Below, piece after piece: positions 33,311 to 45,200 of a stretch of 64,000 nucleotides of DNA (within the stretch, counting starts at the first letter, position 1; each line of letters opens with the position of its first letter). The DNA comes from Sequoia sempervirens. Its lineage: Eukaryota; Streptophyta; Pinopsida; Cupressales; Cupressaceae. The stretch is from assembly GCA_007258455.2 (NCBI GenBank), contig VDFB02193867.1, positions 573,017,105-573,081,104 on the forward strand. The letters are read 5' to 3'. The notes beneath the pieces are model-generated. The model saw only the letters and a program-made list of their open reading frames with translations. It ran no database searches and had not been told where the DNA came from. Made by a program: the position numbers and the translations under genes.

Positions 33311-33523
33311 GTTGTCAGGCAGGAGGTGGCTAATGTGATTAAATGGTGATGTGGCAGTTTTCTGAGTTGTCATTGTTGTTTTTAAAGCACAAGTTGTAAA
33401 ATCCTGGAGCAATGGTTGAGGATGATCATTGATTGTGTTTTAAATCAACAACGATCGAAAGCCGAGATTCAAAGTTAAGTGGCTGGTTGCTAGCTCGCTC
33501 ACGTGAGCTTTCTTTTAGCATTA

Positions 33524-33814
33524 ATGGTTGACACTCTCCAATTGTTTGATATAATGAGAATTGTTAGCCAGTTTATTTCACAATTGAAATCATCAGGAGT
33601 TAAGAAATTAATCTTGAGTCTGAGAAGAAGGCGTAAGGAGCTTTGGCAAGTAGTTGCAAATGCATTGAAGATAGTTCTCTCGGGTAAGTTGGTATTCACA
33701 TTTTTATGTGTCGACTGTGCATCAGTTGGTTGGTTTGGGAAAATTGTCGTGGGATCTATAGGTTTTAGGTGTCTGGGGTTTGCAGGGGTTTGGTTCTTTG
33801 TAGAATTCAAATAA
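33524..33814 (+). CDS. First U3 reading frame, 3' LTR copy of F
   Basis: Open for 96 codons from ATG. Basic helix-like stretches (LKSSGVKKLILSLRRRRKEL) are followed by a hydrophobic C-terminal half (LVFTFLCVDCASVGWFGKIV, then RCLGFAGVWFFVEF) that could span a membrane. The 5' LTR copy is broken. No family recognised. Its position in U3 means it would sit in the 3' untranslated part of the element RNA. Confidence 0.4.
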   Translation: MVDTLQLFDIMRIVSQFISQLKSSGVKKLILSLRRRRKELWQVVANALKIVLSGKLVFTFLCVDCASVGWFGKIVVGSIGFRCLGFAGVWFFVEFK

Positions 33815-33911
33815 GTTGATAGGAATTGTGTGTAGTGTCTTTGTTTTGCAAGTTTGTTGGGTCTCTTTGCAATTGAAAATTTATAAGCCTTATCCTTGTT
33901 CTTCTGTAAGA

Positions 33912-34355
33912 ATGAGTGAACTCAAGCTTAGTGAGTCTGCCCAACTAGTAAGGAAGTCCTAGAGGATCAATATGCTTAAACCCCAGGATGGTACACCTAA
34001 AACCAAGCATGGTACACCAGGAGCTCCTACGAAGCCAAAAGATGAGAGGAGAGCTCATAATAAGTTTGTGGCAGATGAATTCAAGAACACCTACAACCTA
34101 AGAAGTAGGGTTGTTGTCCATAATCAAGATAAGCCTGGTGTCGTGTCTTTGAAGGAACAAATTGCTAAGGAGGAAACTGAGTTAGGGAAATTGGCTAAGT
34201 ATAAGGGGAAGAAGAAGAAGAATAAGTACCACAAGGCTTATGATTCTTATATGGGGAATCTTGACACTTCCATGGAAGATGGGGCTAGTCCTTTGAGCAA
34301 TAAGGCAAAAACTAACCCAGATTATGCTCGGTACCTTCTCACACTTGTAGGTTGA
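33912..34355 (+). pseudogene. Second U3 reading frame, 3' LTR copy of F: basic unidentified protein
   Basis: It begins MSELKLSESAQLVRKS, meets an amber stop near 33960 that the 5' copy lacks, then stays open at 33972-34355. It lacks the amber found in the 5' copy at 25336. Thus each LTR carries different damage in the same frame. The tail KYKGKKKKNKYHKAYDSYM and an acidic end are kept. Unidentified. Confidence 0.5.
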
Positions 34356-34836
34356 GAGGATTATGATGATGGCAAGATAGCTTCCCTAATTTCAACAAAA
34401 TCATGAAGGGGACATGCATACTTTGATTCTAAAGATGATTTAGCATTATGTGGTGTCCATGTTCGGTGTTTTTGTTTTTATTGGCCAAAATGAAGGAGAG
34501 GTGCTGGACACTGCTACAACGACGAGTTTCCTTTTGGAAGGCGGGTAAATCTCCTTCAATAAATGAATAATTTTTTGTCTTAGGTGTTGATGAGGAGAAC
34601 TTCTTTGGTTGATGTTGACGAGTGGTTTTGAATGTTGTTGCAATGATGGGTTGCCTTTTGGAAGGCGGGTAAATCTTCGATGATGGAAAGGATTTTTGTC
34701 TTTTGCGATTTTCCCCTCTTTGCAAAATGCAAATGTAACCGTTTGGGGAGTTTTGGAATTGAAATGAAATTGAATGTTAAATGTAAATTGTGACTAAAAT
34801 TGTAATTTGACCTGAGGCTTATTGCTCCCATGTTTT

Positions 34837-34843
34837 TATAAAT
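34837..34843 (+). promoter_or_regulatory. TATA box of the F 3' LTR
   Basis: tataaat in the position equivalent to 26013-26020. It could drive transcription outward into the disrupted copia sequence downstream. Confidence 0.5.
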
Positions 34844-35788
34844 GGGAATTCAGGGCCAGTTACAGAGGTTCAAAATTTGGGTTTCTAGTGGTCTAGGTTG
34901 GAAAATTGGGCTCATGTAGGAGCAGTTATGTAAATCAAGCACAAATGAATAGAATAGGGAGGATTCTAGGGTACATTCTAGTTTGTAATGGGCTTAATTA
35001 GTTTTATAGTAGCAACAACATATAAATGAAAATGAAAATTTTGGGACAAATTCTCTCCTAGGTATGTATTTTTGTTTTCCAAATTATGAATGAAATGGTC
35101 AAGGATCTTTTTGTTTGTCTTCAATCATTTTGGTTGAATGAATGATTTTATTTTTTCTTTGGTTCAAAGAACTGATTAAATGCTTTAATAATATCATAGG
35201 TTTGTGAGATGAAATTCAAGGATTGCTAAGTAGTTTTTATTTTCGGTATAGTGATTTGAGAATTGCGAGGAAATATGTCAATAGTCTATAAATGTTGAGT
35301 TAAATTGCTAATGTATTATAGTTTGTTACAAATGCGAATCTATTACCTATAGATAGAACACTGGTCTATTTGTTTGGTCATCTGGAATGCAAATGAATTA
35401 GCCTGTACCTGACCTAGAACACAAAACAAGAGAAAAAACCACTCACACAATTTTAACTACAACATAGCATTATGAAGTACATGTCATTCCTTGCTTTAGG
35501 TAACAAGTTGCTTAAGGCTTAGCCAAATCCTTGTGAGATTTTACCTATTTAGTAGTTTATGGGAATGCATCTGTTAGTCACAATGTTCATGGTAAAATGA
35601 CACAAGAATATCATTTAAACATTGTTATGATCACCCTCATGGGTTTCACAGAGCCATAATAGTATGAGTGAGGGCCTAGTAATCTTTACTTGTTTGTTGG
35701 CCAATCCTTACCTTTGCTAACCATTGAATTCTGGAAAATTCATAGGCATCTGGTGAGATTAAGTTTGCTTCTCAAAAAATAACCAACA

Positions 35789-35793
35789 GGAGG
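35789..35793. repeat. Target-site duplication of element F, right copy (imperfect)
   Basis: ggagg pairs with ggaag at 23480-23484. Confidence 0.5.
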
Positions 35794-36236
35794 AAAATGT
35801 GGTAAGTGATAAATCTAAAGATGATGTTTAGATTCTTTCCCTTGATAATGTTGATGATTCTTGGGTGTTAGATTTAGGGGCCCCATTTCATGCTATGCCA
35901 CATAAATCTTAATTATGTCCAAGGGTATTTTGGGTTGGTTTATTTAGGAGATAAAAAACCCTATCAAATTGTTGGAAAGGGAAGAATTAATATTAAGTTA
36001 CATAATGGGAACCATTGGCTACTACAAGAGGTAAGGCATGTTCCAAAGCTGAGTAGGAATTTAATTTCAATAGGGCATCTAGGTGATGAAGGTTGTGTTG
36101 TTACTTTTAGTGATAAAGTTTGAAAACTTACAAAAGGTTCCTTAGTAGTAGGAAAAGATGAAAGTAGGCACCTTATATATTTGTATAGGTCACTATTCCT
36201 TCTACTTTAGTTTTTGTAGAGAAAAATCAAACATGA
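35794..36236 (+). pseudogene. Copia protease of element E
   Basis: ENVVSDKSKDDV, a stop, then DNVDDSWVLDLGAPFHAMP. The active-site Asp-Ser-Gly has become Asp-Leu-Gly, so the protease is dead. The rest of the domain follows at 35890-36123 (EVRHVPKLSRNLISIGHLG). Confidence 0.85.
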
Positions 36237-37370
36237 GAGTTGCTGGAAAAACCAACTACAACAGTTGTTGTAGGTTCGACAATAGTTGCTACGAGTTTTG
36301 CAACAGACTCAGGAATAGTTGTTGTGGGTTCTGAGACAACACTGTGGCATAACAGACTTGGGCACACAAGTGAAAAGGGTATGAAATTATTTCATTCAAA
36401 GAAGGTTTTACCAAGTCTAAAATGCATTAATATGGATTTTTGTGAAATTTGTGTATATGGAAAACAAAAGAGAGTCATATTTCTCAAGGATGGGAAGTAA
36501 AAGAAAGATGAAAAGTTGGAGCTTGTACATATAGATGTATGGGGACCAGCTTAGGTATCTTCTCTTGGTAGCTCTCGGTATTATATTACATTCATGATGA
36601 TGCAACTAGGAAAACTTGGATTTATTTTGGTAAGAAAAAATTTGATGTGTTTGAAACATTTAAGAAATGGAAGAGCTTGGTTGAGAATGAGACGAGTAAA
36701 AGGTTAAAATGTCTCAAATCTAATAATGATGGTGACTATTACAACAAATAATTTGAGGATTATTGTTCATCTAATGGAATTTATAGGCAGAAAATGGTTC
36801 CAAGGACTCCACAAGAGAATGGACTGGTTGAGTGCAAGAATAGGACAATAATGGAGTGTGCACAAAGTATGATATTACATGTTGGGATACCTTTAAACAT
36901 GTGGTCAGATGTTGTTAATATTTCTATTTATTTAATTAACATAGGTCCTTTAGTTCCTTTGGGTTGTGGTATTCCAAAGGAAGCATGGATAGGTTGTGGT
37001 ATTCCAAAGGAAGCATGGATAGGTAAGAAGGTGAGTTTTTCTTTTCTCAAAACCTTCATTTGTGAAGCATTTGCACATGTAGATTCTAAAAATAGAACCA
37101 AGATGGAAGCTGAATCAAAGAAGTGTATCTTCGTTGGATATGGAATTGATGAATTTGGTTATAGGCTTTGGGATTTTGAAAATTTTAAAATTGTTAGAAG
37201 CAGGGATATTGTATTGAATGAGAAGGTGTTGTATGAAGATCGATTGCAACAACATGAGAAGAAAGAAAAATATTATGTGGTGTTGGATGATACTCCAGAC
37301 ACGAAGTTTCAGTGGATACACATGCTCCACAATAGCAATAACAAATACCACAAACTCCAGTGAATGCTAG
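36237..37370 (+). pseudogene. Copia integrase of element E
   Basis: The zinc domain is in TLWHNRLGHTSEKGMKLF and CEICVYGKQKR (36340-36475). The core has LVHIDVWGPA (first catalytic Asp), a damaged second Asp near 36720 and PRTPQENGLVECKNRTIME with the catalytic Glu near 36830. Stops lie near 36498, 36552 and 36750. The open frame 36794-37363 also carries an exact 30-bp tandem duplication. Confidence 0.85.
36962..37021 (+). repeat. Exact 30-bp tandem duplication in the integrase
   Basis: The unit ggttgtggtattccaaagga plus ten further bases occurs twice without a gap. It adds ten residues in frame (GCGIPKEAWI twice). Being exact in an otherwise decayed gene, it is recent. Confidence 0.9.
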
Positions 37371-37379
37371 ATGGTCAAC

Positions 37380-38335
37380 AAGGATAAGTAGACCTCCCGA
37401 AAGATTTTCTCCCTCTTTATATTCTATTTTATTAACTGATGTCGGTGAACTAAAATGGTATGATGAAGCTATGCAGGTGAATACAAAGGATCAATTGGAG
37501 TGAGCAATGGAAGAAGAAATGGACTCCTTGGTGAAAAATTAGAGTTGGAATTTATGCAAGTTGCCTGCAGGTAAAAATGCTTTACCGAATAAATGGGTTT
37601 ACAGGCTAAAAGAGGAAGGAGGTAAGAAAATACTTAAATCCAAACTTGTAGTTAAAGGATTTGCACAGAAAAGGGCATTGATTTTGATGAAATATTTTCT
37701 CGAATTGTTAAAATGACTTCTATTCATACTATGTTAAGTATTGTGGCTATTGAATACTTGCATTTGGAATGACTAGATGTGAAAACTGCTTTTCTCCATG
37801 GGTATTTGGAAGAAGATATTTATATGCAACAACTATAGGGATTTGAGGTTAGAGGTAAGGAGAAATTGTTGTGTAGATTGAAAAAGAGTTTGTATGGCTT
37901 GAAACAAGCACCTTGATAATGGTATCTGAAATTTGATAGTTTTATGGTTGAGAAAGGTTATAGTCAATGTCATTATGACCATTGTGTTTACTTTAAGAGG
38001 TTGGATAATGATAGCTACATTATTTTATGTTTATATGTTGATGACATGCTTGTAGCAGAGTCTAACATGGATCACATTAGAGAGTTAAAACAACAGTTAG
38101 CAAAATCATTTCTTATGAAGGATTTGGGAGCAGCAAAACAAATCCTTGGTATGAGAATTTCTAAAGATAGGAAAAACATAAAATTAACTCTATCTTAGGC
38201 TAATTATGTTGAAAAGGTGTTGCAGAAATTTCATATGGAGAATTCAAAAGTTATCAACACACCTTTGCTTAGTCGTTTCAAATTGACTAAGGAGATGTGT
38301 CCAAAGACACAAGAGGAGGAAGAAAGAATGTCTAA
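37380..38335 (+). pseudogene. Copia reverse transcriptase of element E
   Basis: Seen in order: NKWVYRLKEEGGKKIL, then after a shift LDVKTAFLHGYLEEDIYMQ near 37775, CRLKKSLYGLKQAP near 37875-37915 and the catalytic YVDD at 38034-38045. Stops and at least two shifts disable it. Downstream KVLQKFHMENSKVINTPL leads into the connection to RNase H. Confidence 0.9.
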
Positions 38336-38705
38336 GGTACCATACGCTTCAACTGTGGGAAATTTAATGCATGTTATGGTATGCACAAGGTTATATATTG
38401 CACATGTCGTAGTCCACTTATAAGTAGGTAGATGAGCAATCATGGATTGGAGCATTAGAATGTGATAAAATGAATTCTTAGGTATTTAAGAGGTACATCC
38501 AATAAACATTTCTGTTTTGGGGGCTCTAATATTGATTTAAAAGGCTATGTTGACTCAAATTTGGTAGGAGATATCGATACCGAGTGAAGTAATATAGGTT
38601 ATGTGTTTACTATAGGAGGGACAAAAATGAGTTGGATCTCAAGGCTACAAAAGGTAGTTTCTTTATCCACCATGAAGGAAGAGTATGTAGCTACAATAGA
38701 GGCAA
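38336..38705 (+). pseudogene. Truncated copia RNase H of element E
   Basis: VPYASTVGNLMHVMVCTRLY, then LKGYVDSNLVGDIDT and MSWISRLQKVVSLSTMKEEY, match the RNase H core in damaged frames. Homology stops near 38705 and no 3' LTR follows. Confidence 0.8.
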
Positions 38706-39795
38706 GCACAAATCCTAAGCACTTCTCCTTGATAATCAATTCAAATGACAAAAAATAATTATTTCAAATTTACACCCTAAATACATAATTTAAGACCTTT
38801 TAATATCTATTTAAAATAAATAAATATATACATTAGTTAATTCTAAAATAACCAAAAAAAATAAAAATGTCTAAAATATATTTTTTTATAAAAGGTAGTA
38901 TATACACTTTTTCACCCTTCAAATTAAATAAATAAACACTCAAAATTCTTTCATGACTTAGAACCATGTAAACCTAGAAGGCACTCATGATGTTTTGGTG
39001 TTTCCAAAAGCTTTATGTTACGTCAACTTTTCAATATTAGGGTTCAAAACTTATTTAATTTTAAACTATTTGGTAGCATCACATCCATGTAAAGTATCAT
39101 CTTTAATGCAATTCTTTTATAGTGTCTTAAAGTAAGTCATAAAAGTCATCTCAAGAAAAGTTCACATTGGTATATTTTTAATTAAAAAAACAATAGTCTC
39201 TATCTTAAACATGATTAGCCACATAGTAAACGGATCATGTTTTCCATCATCTTATGAAAAGTTAAGTAAAGGTCAACAAATCCCCTTTTCCATTATACTT
39301 TCATAATTAAAGTTAAGGTGACGGCCCCACTTGTGCTTTTGTCAAACAAAAAGTTACATCTAAAATCTGATATATTTTTATTGTATTGGATTTGACATTA
39401 CTAGATTATATCAAACCATGATAGCTGACCATAAATGCAAGAATATATCATTTTAAGTTGACTTGAATTATATAATAGTTTATGAAACCACACTAATCAT
39501 AAAGGATCATAAATGAGTACAATAGTCCTAGAGAGAATATAGGAGTTTAAAGTATATAAAGGAAGTCATAATTAGAATGATAAAGTAAAATTGGCATGCT
39601 ATTAAGAGTAAATACTAACACTAAAATATATAATATGGAGAATAAATGTAGTAGTATTAAGAAGAAGAATCATGATCATTAGATAGAGAAGAGATAGAAA
39701 TCATCAACAATAGAAGTAATCTTATTAATTATAATTTGCATATCATTTAGATAATAAAAGTTTGCATTGTTTATTTTGTCTTTATGATGCAAAGT
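38706..39795. other. AT-rich stretch without recognisable features
   Basis: About 1.1 kb between the broken end of element E and the LINE. I see no open frame of note, terminal repeat or poly-T run that would mark the LINE tail. Confidence 0.5.
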
Positions 39796-40106
39796 TTTGG
39801 ATAAGGCTAATAGTCAGTTGGACTCTTTAGCAAGTTGAGCTATCTTTGAACTTAAATCATCTTGTTTACCCTTCATGTCCTATAGTTGAGATTTCAAAAT
39901 TGTAACCTATTTAGCACGCTTGTCATTGAACTTTAGTTGTGCAATCTTGAAGCATTAAATACGAAATCACCATTTGCAAAGACAATTTAGAGTATAAAAT
40001 ATGAGTTTTAACTTGTAAAGAAAGAATTGTTTGAGAAAAGATAGCTTAGTGGCATAATGTCCATAGGTGTTTGATTATCATGTGTTGACAAGTTTTAGCA
40101 AGCATG

Positions 40107-40532
40107 CTATGTGAAAGTATGATCTAAGGATTGTAAACTTCTAGGATGAGAAAAGGGGCCAATGGTGGATATTGAACTCAAGATGAGTTGACCAAAGCAT
40201 TCGAGGATGATGACAAAACCAAAAATGATTCTTGATTGACCCTTTATTGGCACAAAAGAGGTAAATGGGAGGCAAGAATATGAATTTGAGGTAATCCTCA
40301 ATGGGAAGCTTGGAATGAAGGAGTTTCCACATAGTGTGTTGGGACTAAGCATCCACTTCGAGCTACCAAATATGAAAATCAAGCTTATTCTATCTTGTTT
40401 TATTAAACTTACAATTCTATTTAGCATTGATATGACATTTTGGAGAAAGAAAGGAAATTTTTTGCTTGTAAACCACTTTGAGGGGGGAAGAGCAAAAGTC
40501 ATGGTCCTATTAAGACATTTCCAATCTTTCAA
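40107..40532 (-). pseudogene. LINE zf-RVT C-terminal region
   Basis: Two overlapping minus frames. The informative one at 40141-40332 reads LWKLLHSKLPIEDYLKF then LFCANKGSIKNHFWFCHHP followed by RMLW. This matches the C-x2-C ... H-x-x-x-C zf-RVT motif found after plant LINE reverse transcriptase. Confidence 0.7.
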
Positions 40533-40999
40533 GAAATATAGACAAGTTAGGAAAGATAAGATTCAAAATCTTAGCACTAGTTGTGTGTGAATGAAATTGA
40601 GGTCAAAGCACATCTTGAGTTGTTACCACATATTCTAGTTAAATTTTGATAAATCCCACTAATCTCAAAAAACTTGTATGCCCTTTTCTAAGAGGTGTTC
40701 ACCTTTAAAGGTAGGTCAATTTCCAAAGCTATCATTTTGCTAGATTAGCCAATTCCAATAGATAGAAGAGGTGATAAAGCTTAACTAGTGGCCAAGAGAT
40801 TCATTAAACCAAGATAGCCACAAAGAAACCAACTACCAAGGCTTCCATATTCTATTGAAGCGGTTTGACCCACGAGTCTTAAAAAAGAGATAACAAGACC
40901 TTATCCCTATACATTGTACTTGCAAGGGTTACTAGTAGAGGCAAACTATATATAGATGTGCACTAACTTGTTCAAAGGTGCATCCCCCTATAGAGCCCT

Positions 41000-42480
41000 T
41001 ACAATCCATTTAGCCATTAGACAAATCCTGATGCCTAGGCCTCCTCTATCCTTTAAAAATACATTGCAACCAAGAATTAGCAAGCATGCCAAGATTCTAG
41101 TAACACTATTTGGTGCCTAAGAAACTTTGGATAAATTGTGTTTGTTGATTATATTAACTTTTAGAAGGTAACCATCTAGAGGTAATGTAAGCATACCTCA
41201 CCAAGACTATTTTATCAACAACTTGAATGCACCTAATGATTGATAAAAAACCCATTAGTCCAAGATAATATTTTCCCTTGAACCTTGTTCTCAATACCAA
41301 TTACACATGTCTTTACAAGACACACCATTCTTAAACAATATTCTAAGATATCTAGTAATATTCCCATGCTTCACTTGTTTCCACTCTTCAAGAATCCAAG
41401 TTGGGTGAGGGATAGGGCATGCCATTGGGAATTTAGTTTTATGCAAAGCTAATTACAATATTAAGATACCACAATAGAGATCAAGAATATCAAGTATATG
41501 CAACACCTCATCATTGAAGTTTTAAATAAAACCATATTGCCATCAACAAAATGTGAGTTAAGAGATTTAGGATTGTTAGGAAGAAAGATGCCTTGAATAT
41601 ATTATTGGAGAGGGTGTGTTAGAAGAGGTACCTAACTCCTAAGAATATTAGTATCAAGAGCATATCTAGGAATGGGGTAGGCAAGCAACCTTAGCATAGC
41701 ATTTGGGAGGGGAAATTGAGGGGAGGAGGTACTATTGATAGCCAACCTAGCATTAACATCTATGAACAACATTTTGACATGATAATTTATCATAGGACTA
41801 ATTCCAATAGTTTTAGAATCTTAAGAATGAAATGTCTATGGATATAGTTGTAGGCTCTATCAAAATCCATCTTAATTATGAAGGAATCATGTGAGATTTG
41901 TTGTGTTCATTATATATTTCCCATGCCAACACCAAGTTATCTAGGATAAATCAATCACCCAAGAAACCAATTTATTTGGGCCTCACAACTTCCTAAGTAA
42001 TATGCTTAATTATTTTAGATAAAGATTTGGATGATGTTATATGAGGTATTGAGAAGAGTAATGTGACCCTAACAATTAAAAATATTGTTTTTCTTTCCCT
42101 TTGGAATAATTTTAATGAAATGCTAGTTGATAATAACTCTTAATGATCCAATTTCAATTCCCTCCAAATAGGCATAGTAGAAATATTCCTAATTAAGGGA
42201 CCAAAGAGCTTTATAAAAATCAACTCAAAGGCCATCTAATATAGGTCTCTTTTCCTTATCCATGTAATATAATAAATTCCATCACTTTATCCATATAAAT
42301 GTGTCTAACAATATAATGATTGTACTTAACATTAATTTCATGAGGTATGTATCTAGTAATGATGTCTTAAAGAATGGGGATGGGAGGATCATTTGTTGAC
42401 TCATTGATAAATAATTATTTTTAATAATCATGGAAATTTGTAATAAACATTTCATGGTTGGTCTAAGAAGAACCATTTTT
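41000..42480 (-). pseudogene. LINE reverse transcriptase remnant
   Basis: The best pieces are KDRGGLGIRICLMAKWIVRA (plus coordinates about 41005-41065), the usual late RT segment, and an upstream block with IIPKGKKNNI and traces of the palm region around 41600-42150. Frames change many times. The catalytic Tyr/Phe-x-Asp-Asp box was not confidently located. Confidence 0.6.
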
Positions 42481-44240
42481 AGTTTTGATGACTAAAATAT
42501 GATATTTTTAAGCTTATATTTCTTAAACTAAAAAAAAGGAATTTTGAACCCTTGTTTCCATATTAATCCATTAGAATCAAGCACCTTTACCCTTATAAAC
42601 ATCTGAATTTGAAGTAAATTTTTGTGTGAACAATTGCCTACTAAAGGGGGATGCTAGGGGTGTTCATGTCTAGAAGCATTTGACCATAAACAAATTGTCC
42701 CTTATGAGATTTCTCAAATTTATGGTGCTTAAGTGCAACTTTTTAGTTTAGGCTCAATATTCCAAGTATTTATTAGTCCATTAAGGCAATCTTGATTTTA
42801 TAAATGAGAAACATTCAACTTAAAGGAAATATCATTAAAATATATAGATTATATAAAAGCGATAATATGGTGAAAATGTGAAGGTGGTTAGAAAGGGTGG
42901 CAATCATATCAAGATGAATCAAGTGGCTAAAAAGGGAAGGAAAGTTATGTAGGTTGGAGGATGGATAAAATTTATCCAAGCAACTCATTTTTCTCAAAAA
43001 TCCTTCATGAAATTTGTTCCAAAGAAATGTTGGGGCTTGTGAGGATCCATTTTTCTAGAAAGAGGGTCAAACAAACCTAAGGAATTATAGGCTACTGACC
43101 AATCTTGAAACTTGTGATGAGATAATCAAGAAGACTTACCCCTTGCAATTTCAAAGTGTTTTTTGCTACCTTTGTCCATCCAAAATAAATTTCAAAATGA
43201 TTAAATTTTAAAAAAATTAAAAGGAAAGAATAAAAAGAGGGCATTCATGAAGAATACCTCAAAGGTAGTTGTTGATTTGAATGGCTATAAGTACACCATT
43301 CCTCAAAATTAAATAATAGTTAGTGGTATATTCACATCAAAATTAAAAGATAAATCAACTATCAAGTGAAAGCTATAAGTACACCATCATTTAGCCATGC
43401 AAATCCTCTACAAATTTTAAGAAATTAAACCATCTTTACATCCATTTTATGAATTAGGTTTATGCTAAGTTAAGAGAAATCTGCATGCTATTTATTACAA
43501 CATTATCAAGTACAATGGAGTAAGGTTAGGCACGTTTGTGGAGGTAATATTAGTTCAATCTTCATTATGTTTGTATAAATGCTACCACTACACAAATGGA
43601 ATTATGACCTCTATGAGTCCTTGGTAAACCAACTACAAAATCCCTGGGTGTTCCACCATGTTGAAGTTGCACCCAAGGTCTCGATCCCTAGCCAAGAGAT
43701 GTAGACACATCCATTTCCATAAATAGTTCTAAAATAAGGATAATTTGACACATAAATAGAGTAGAAACCAATCATATTACTCTAGAAAAGATTTGTGACC
43801 AAACACAAGATTCATTGGGGTGAATTCAAAAAATAATAATTAATATAGATAACCAAGACACAAGGCCAATCACATCCCCTTCACTACTCTCATGAGGCCC
43901 ATAATGGAAAAACATGAAGATGAACAACACTTTCTCCTTTAGAAGCATAATGACATGTGTATGACTATTTAAAATAGATTTCCTAACATTATATTTTTTG
44001 GATGAAATAGTTAAACTACTAACATTCCTAAAATTCCAAGATTATATGTATCAATCCATTGTGAAAAATTCATTAGTGTTTGTGTTGGAAAGAAGTGTAG
44101 AAAATTAGTTTGTTGAAGAGAATGCTAGAGGTTCCGAAGTAATCCCATTGTTAGGAGATGATTGGGATCTAGTACTCATAAAGCTATTTGGTTAAGAAGG
44201 GTATCTAATAAAATTCTCTTATTATAAGGATGTTTTCCTT
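42481..44240 (-). pseudogene. LINE endonuclease remnant
   Basis: CNFNMVEHPG at about 43642-43671 (minus strand) corresponds to the conserved GDFNMVE box of the apurinic-type endonuclease. Upstream traces, including a WIDTYNLGIL-like start near 44055, are weak. Stops are frequent. Confidence 0.55.
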
Positions 44241-44246
44241 CCAATT

Positions 44247-45170
44247 TTAGAGAGCTCTCCATCCATCATCTAAACTATCTTTATAGGACAAGGGGGTTAG
44301 TGTAGAGGGGGAATTTTTAGAGGATGATGTATTATTAGGGGTGGGGTGCATTTTGGAGGTGGGTTTAGGAGTGGTAGATTGTAGGATTTGGGCACGCTTG
44401 AACAAGTTTAGTGTTTCATAAGTGAAAACAAGAGAGACAGGGTACAAACCATTGGTGGAGTATAGCAGAGGACATGGTTTATAAATAGGGTAGTCACTAA
44501 TGGGGTGACCTTCCCTATGATAGTAAAAGAAAAAAATAGGTTTGTTGAGGTAGTTAATCCATTGATCAAATTTGAAGCTACGACCAACACTTTGAATGGA
44601 CTCTAAAAGGGGCTAAGTCAAATCTATCTCAATACAAACATAGGGTTGAACTCTTAGGATAGTTCCATTTTGAATAATATATTTGCACCAAATAACCCTT
44701 CCCAACTAAGTAGTTATGTCATGTAGAAAGGGGCATAATGCAAGGTTTAGGGAAGATGGTTCAATCCACATTAGGTATTTAGATTTAGATATTCCTTGAA
44801 GGCAAAAATAAAGAATGCATGTCTAAATATAATGTGTTTGTCTGCATATGGTCCATAAGCCATAGTGTAAAGCTTGATAAAAAGGATCCAAATAAATAAA
44901 AGTACAAGATATATATCATTGCCTAGCCCCCCAAATAGCTCTATTTCCCAACCCTTTTGTTTCCAATATGTGTGGGTCTATGTAAAAATTCTTATTTAGA
45001 GGGACTCCTTTGAGGAAGAATAATACTATTGATATTTCTTTGCAATTGGATATAACATTAATGATTTCATACATAAATTCAAAGGAAACAATCTCACCTC
45101 TTGTAGAGCTACTCAAATGAGATTGTTTATCAATAATCATCCTTGAGGTTTGGGGGTTCATGTAGTCTTT
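44247..45170 (-). pseudogene. LINE ORF1 (DUF4283-type) remnant
   Basis: Minus-strand translation gives MWIEPSSLNLALCPFLHD, ILRVQPYVCIEIDLT and the knuckle remnant FFFYYHREGHPISDYP with its Cys changed to Phe/Tyr, followed by a Pro/Ser/Thr-rich tail. This is the RNA-binding ORF1 protein of plant LINEs. The rightmost piece (44916-45161) is compatible with its N-terminal region but weak. Confidence 0.65.
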
Positions 45171-45200
45171 GGTATTTCCAACATTAGACTTGATAGAAGT

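Larger units (their letters stand above)
23485..35788 (+). mobile_element. Element F: large non-autonomous gypsy-type LTR element with gag-like genes only
   Basis: Two direct repeats of about 3.5 kb (23485-26956 and 32220-35788) flank a 5.3-kb interior. The interior encodes a Retrotrans_gag-type domain and two further open frames, with no protease, RT or integrase. This is the layout of a large retrotransposon derivative (LARD). The LTR copies look about 90 percent identical by eye over most of their length, though the first 100 bases agree less well. F lies inside element E, so it is the younger of the two. Confidence 0.8.
32220..35788 (+). repeat. 3' LTR of element F
   Basis: Direct copy of 23485-26956, ending ...ataaccaaca. 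It includes about 87 bases (about 33432-33518) absent from the 5' copy. After it the copia element E resumes at once with the protease region. Confidence 0.8.
21429..38705 (+). mobile_element. Element E: Ty1/copia retrotransposon split by two insertions
   Basis: An LTR end and initiator-Met-type primer site are followed by gag (21693-23484, interrupted by a TIR element) and pol (35794-38705). The gag knuckle and the protease are separated by the 12.3-kb element F. The phase of the frame is kept across F apart from the target duplication. The 3' end stops inside RNase H with no 3' LTR found, so this copy is 3' truncated. Confidence 0.85.
39800..45200 (-). mobile_element. Decayed plant LINE (L1-like), minus strand
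   Basis: From right to left on the minus strand come an ORF1-type DUF4283 region with a degraded zinc knuckle, an endonuclease trace, a reverse transcriptase and a C-terminal zf-RVT cysteine/histidine region. That is the standard order for plant L1 elements. No frame exceeds about 140 codons, so the copy is old. No terminal poly(A) (poly-T on the plus strand) or target duplication was found. Confidence 0.75.

Noticed and set aside
40315..40590. Plus-strand frame of 91 codons
   Set aside because: It overlaps the LINE zf-RVT region on the opposite strand and has no family features.
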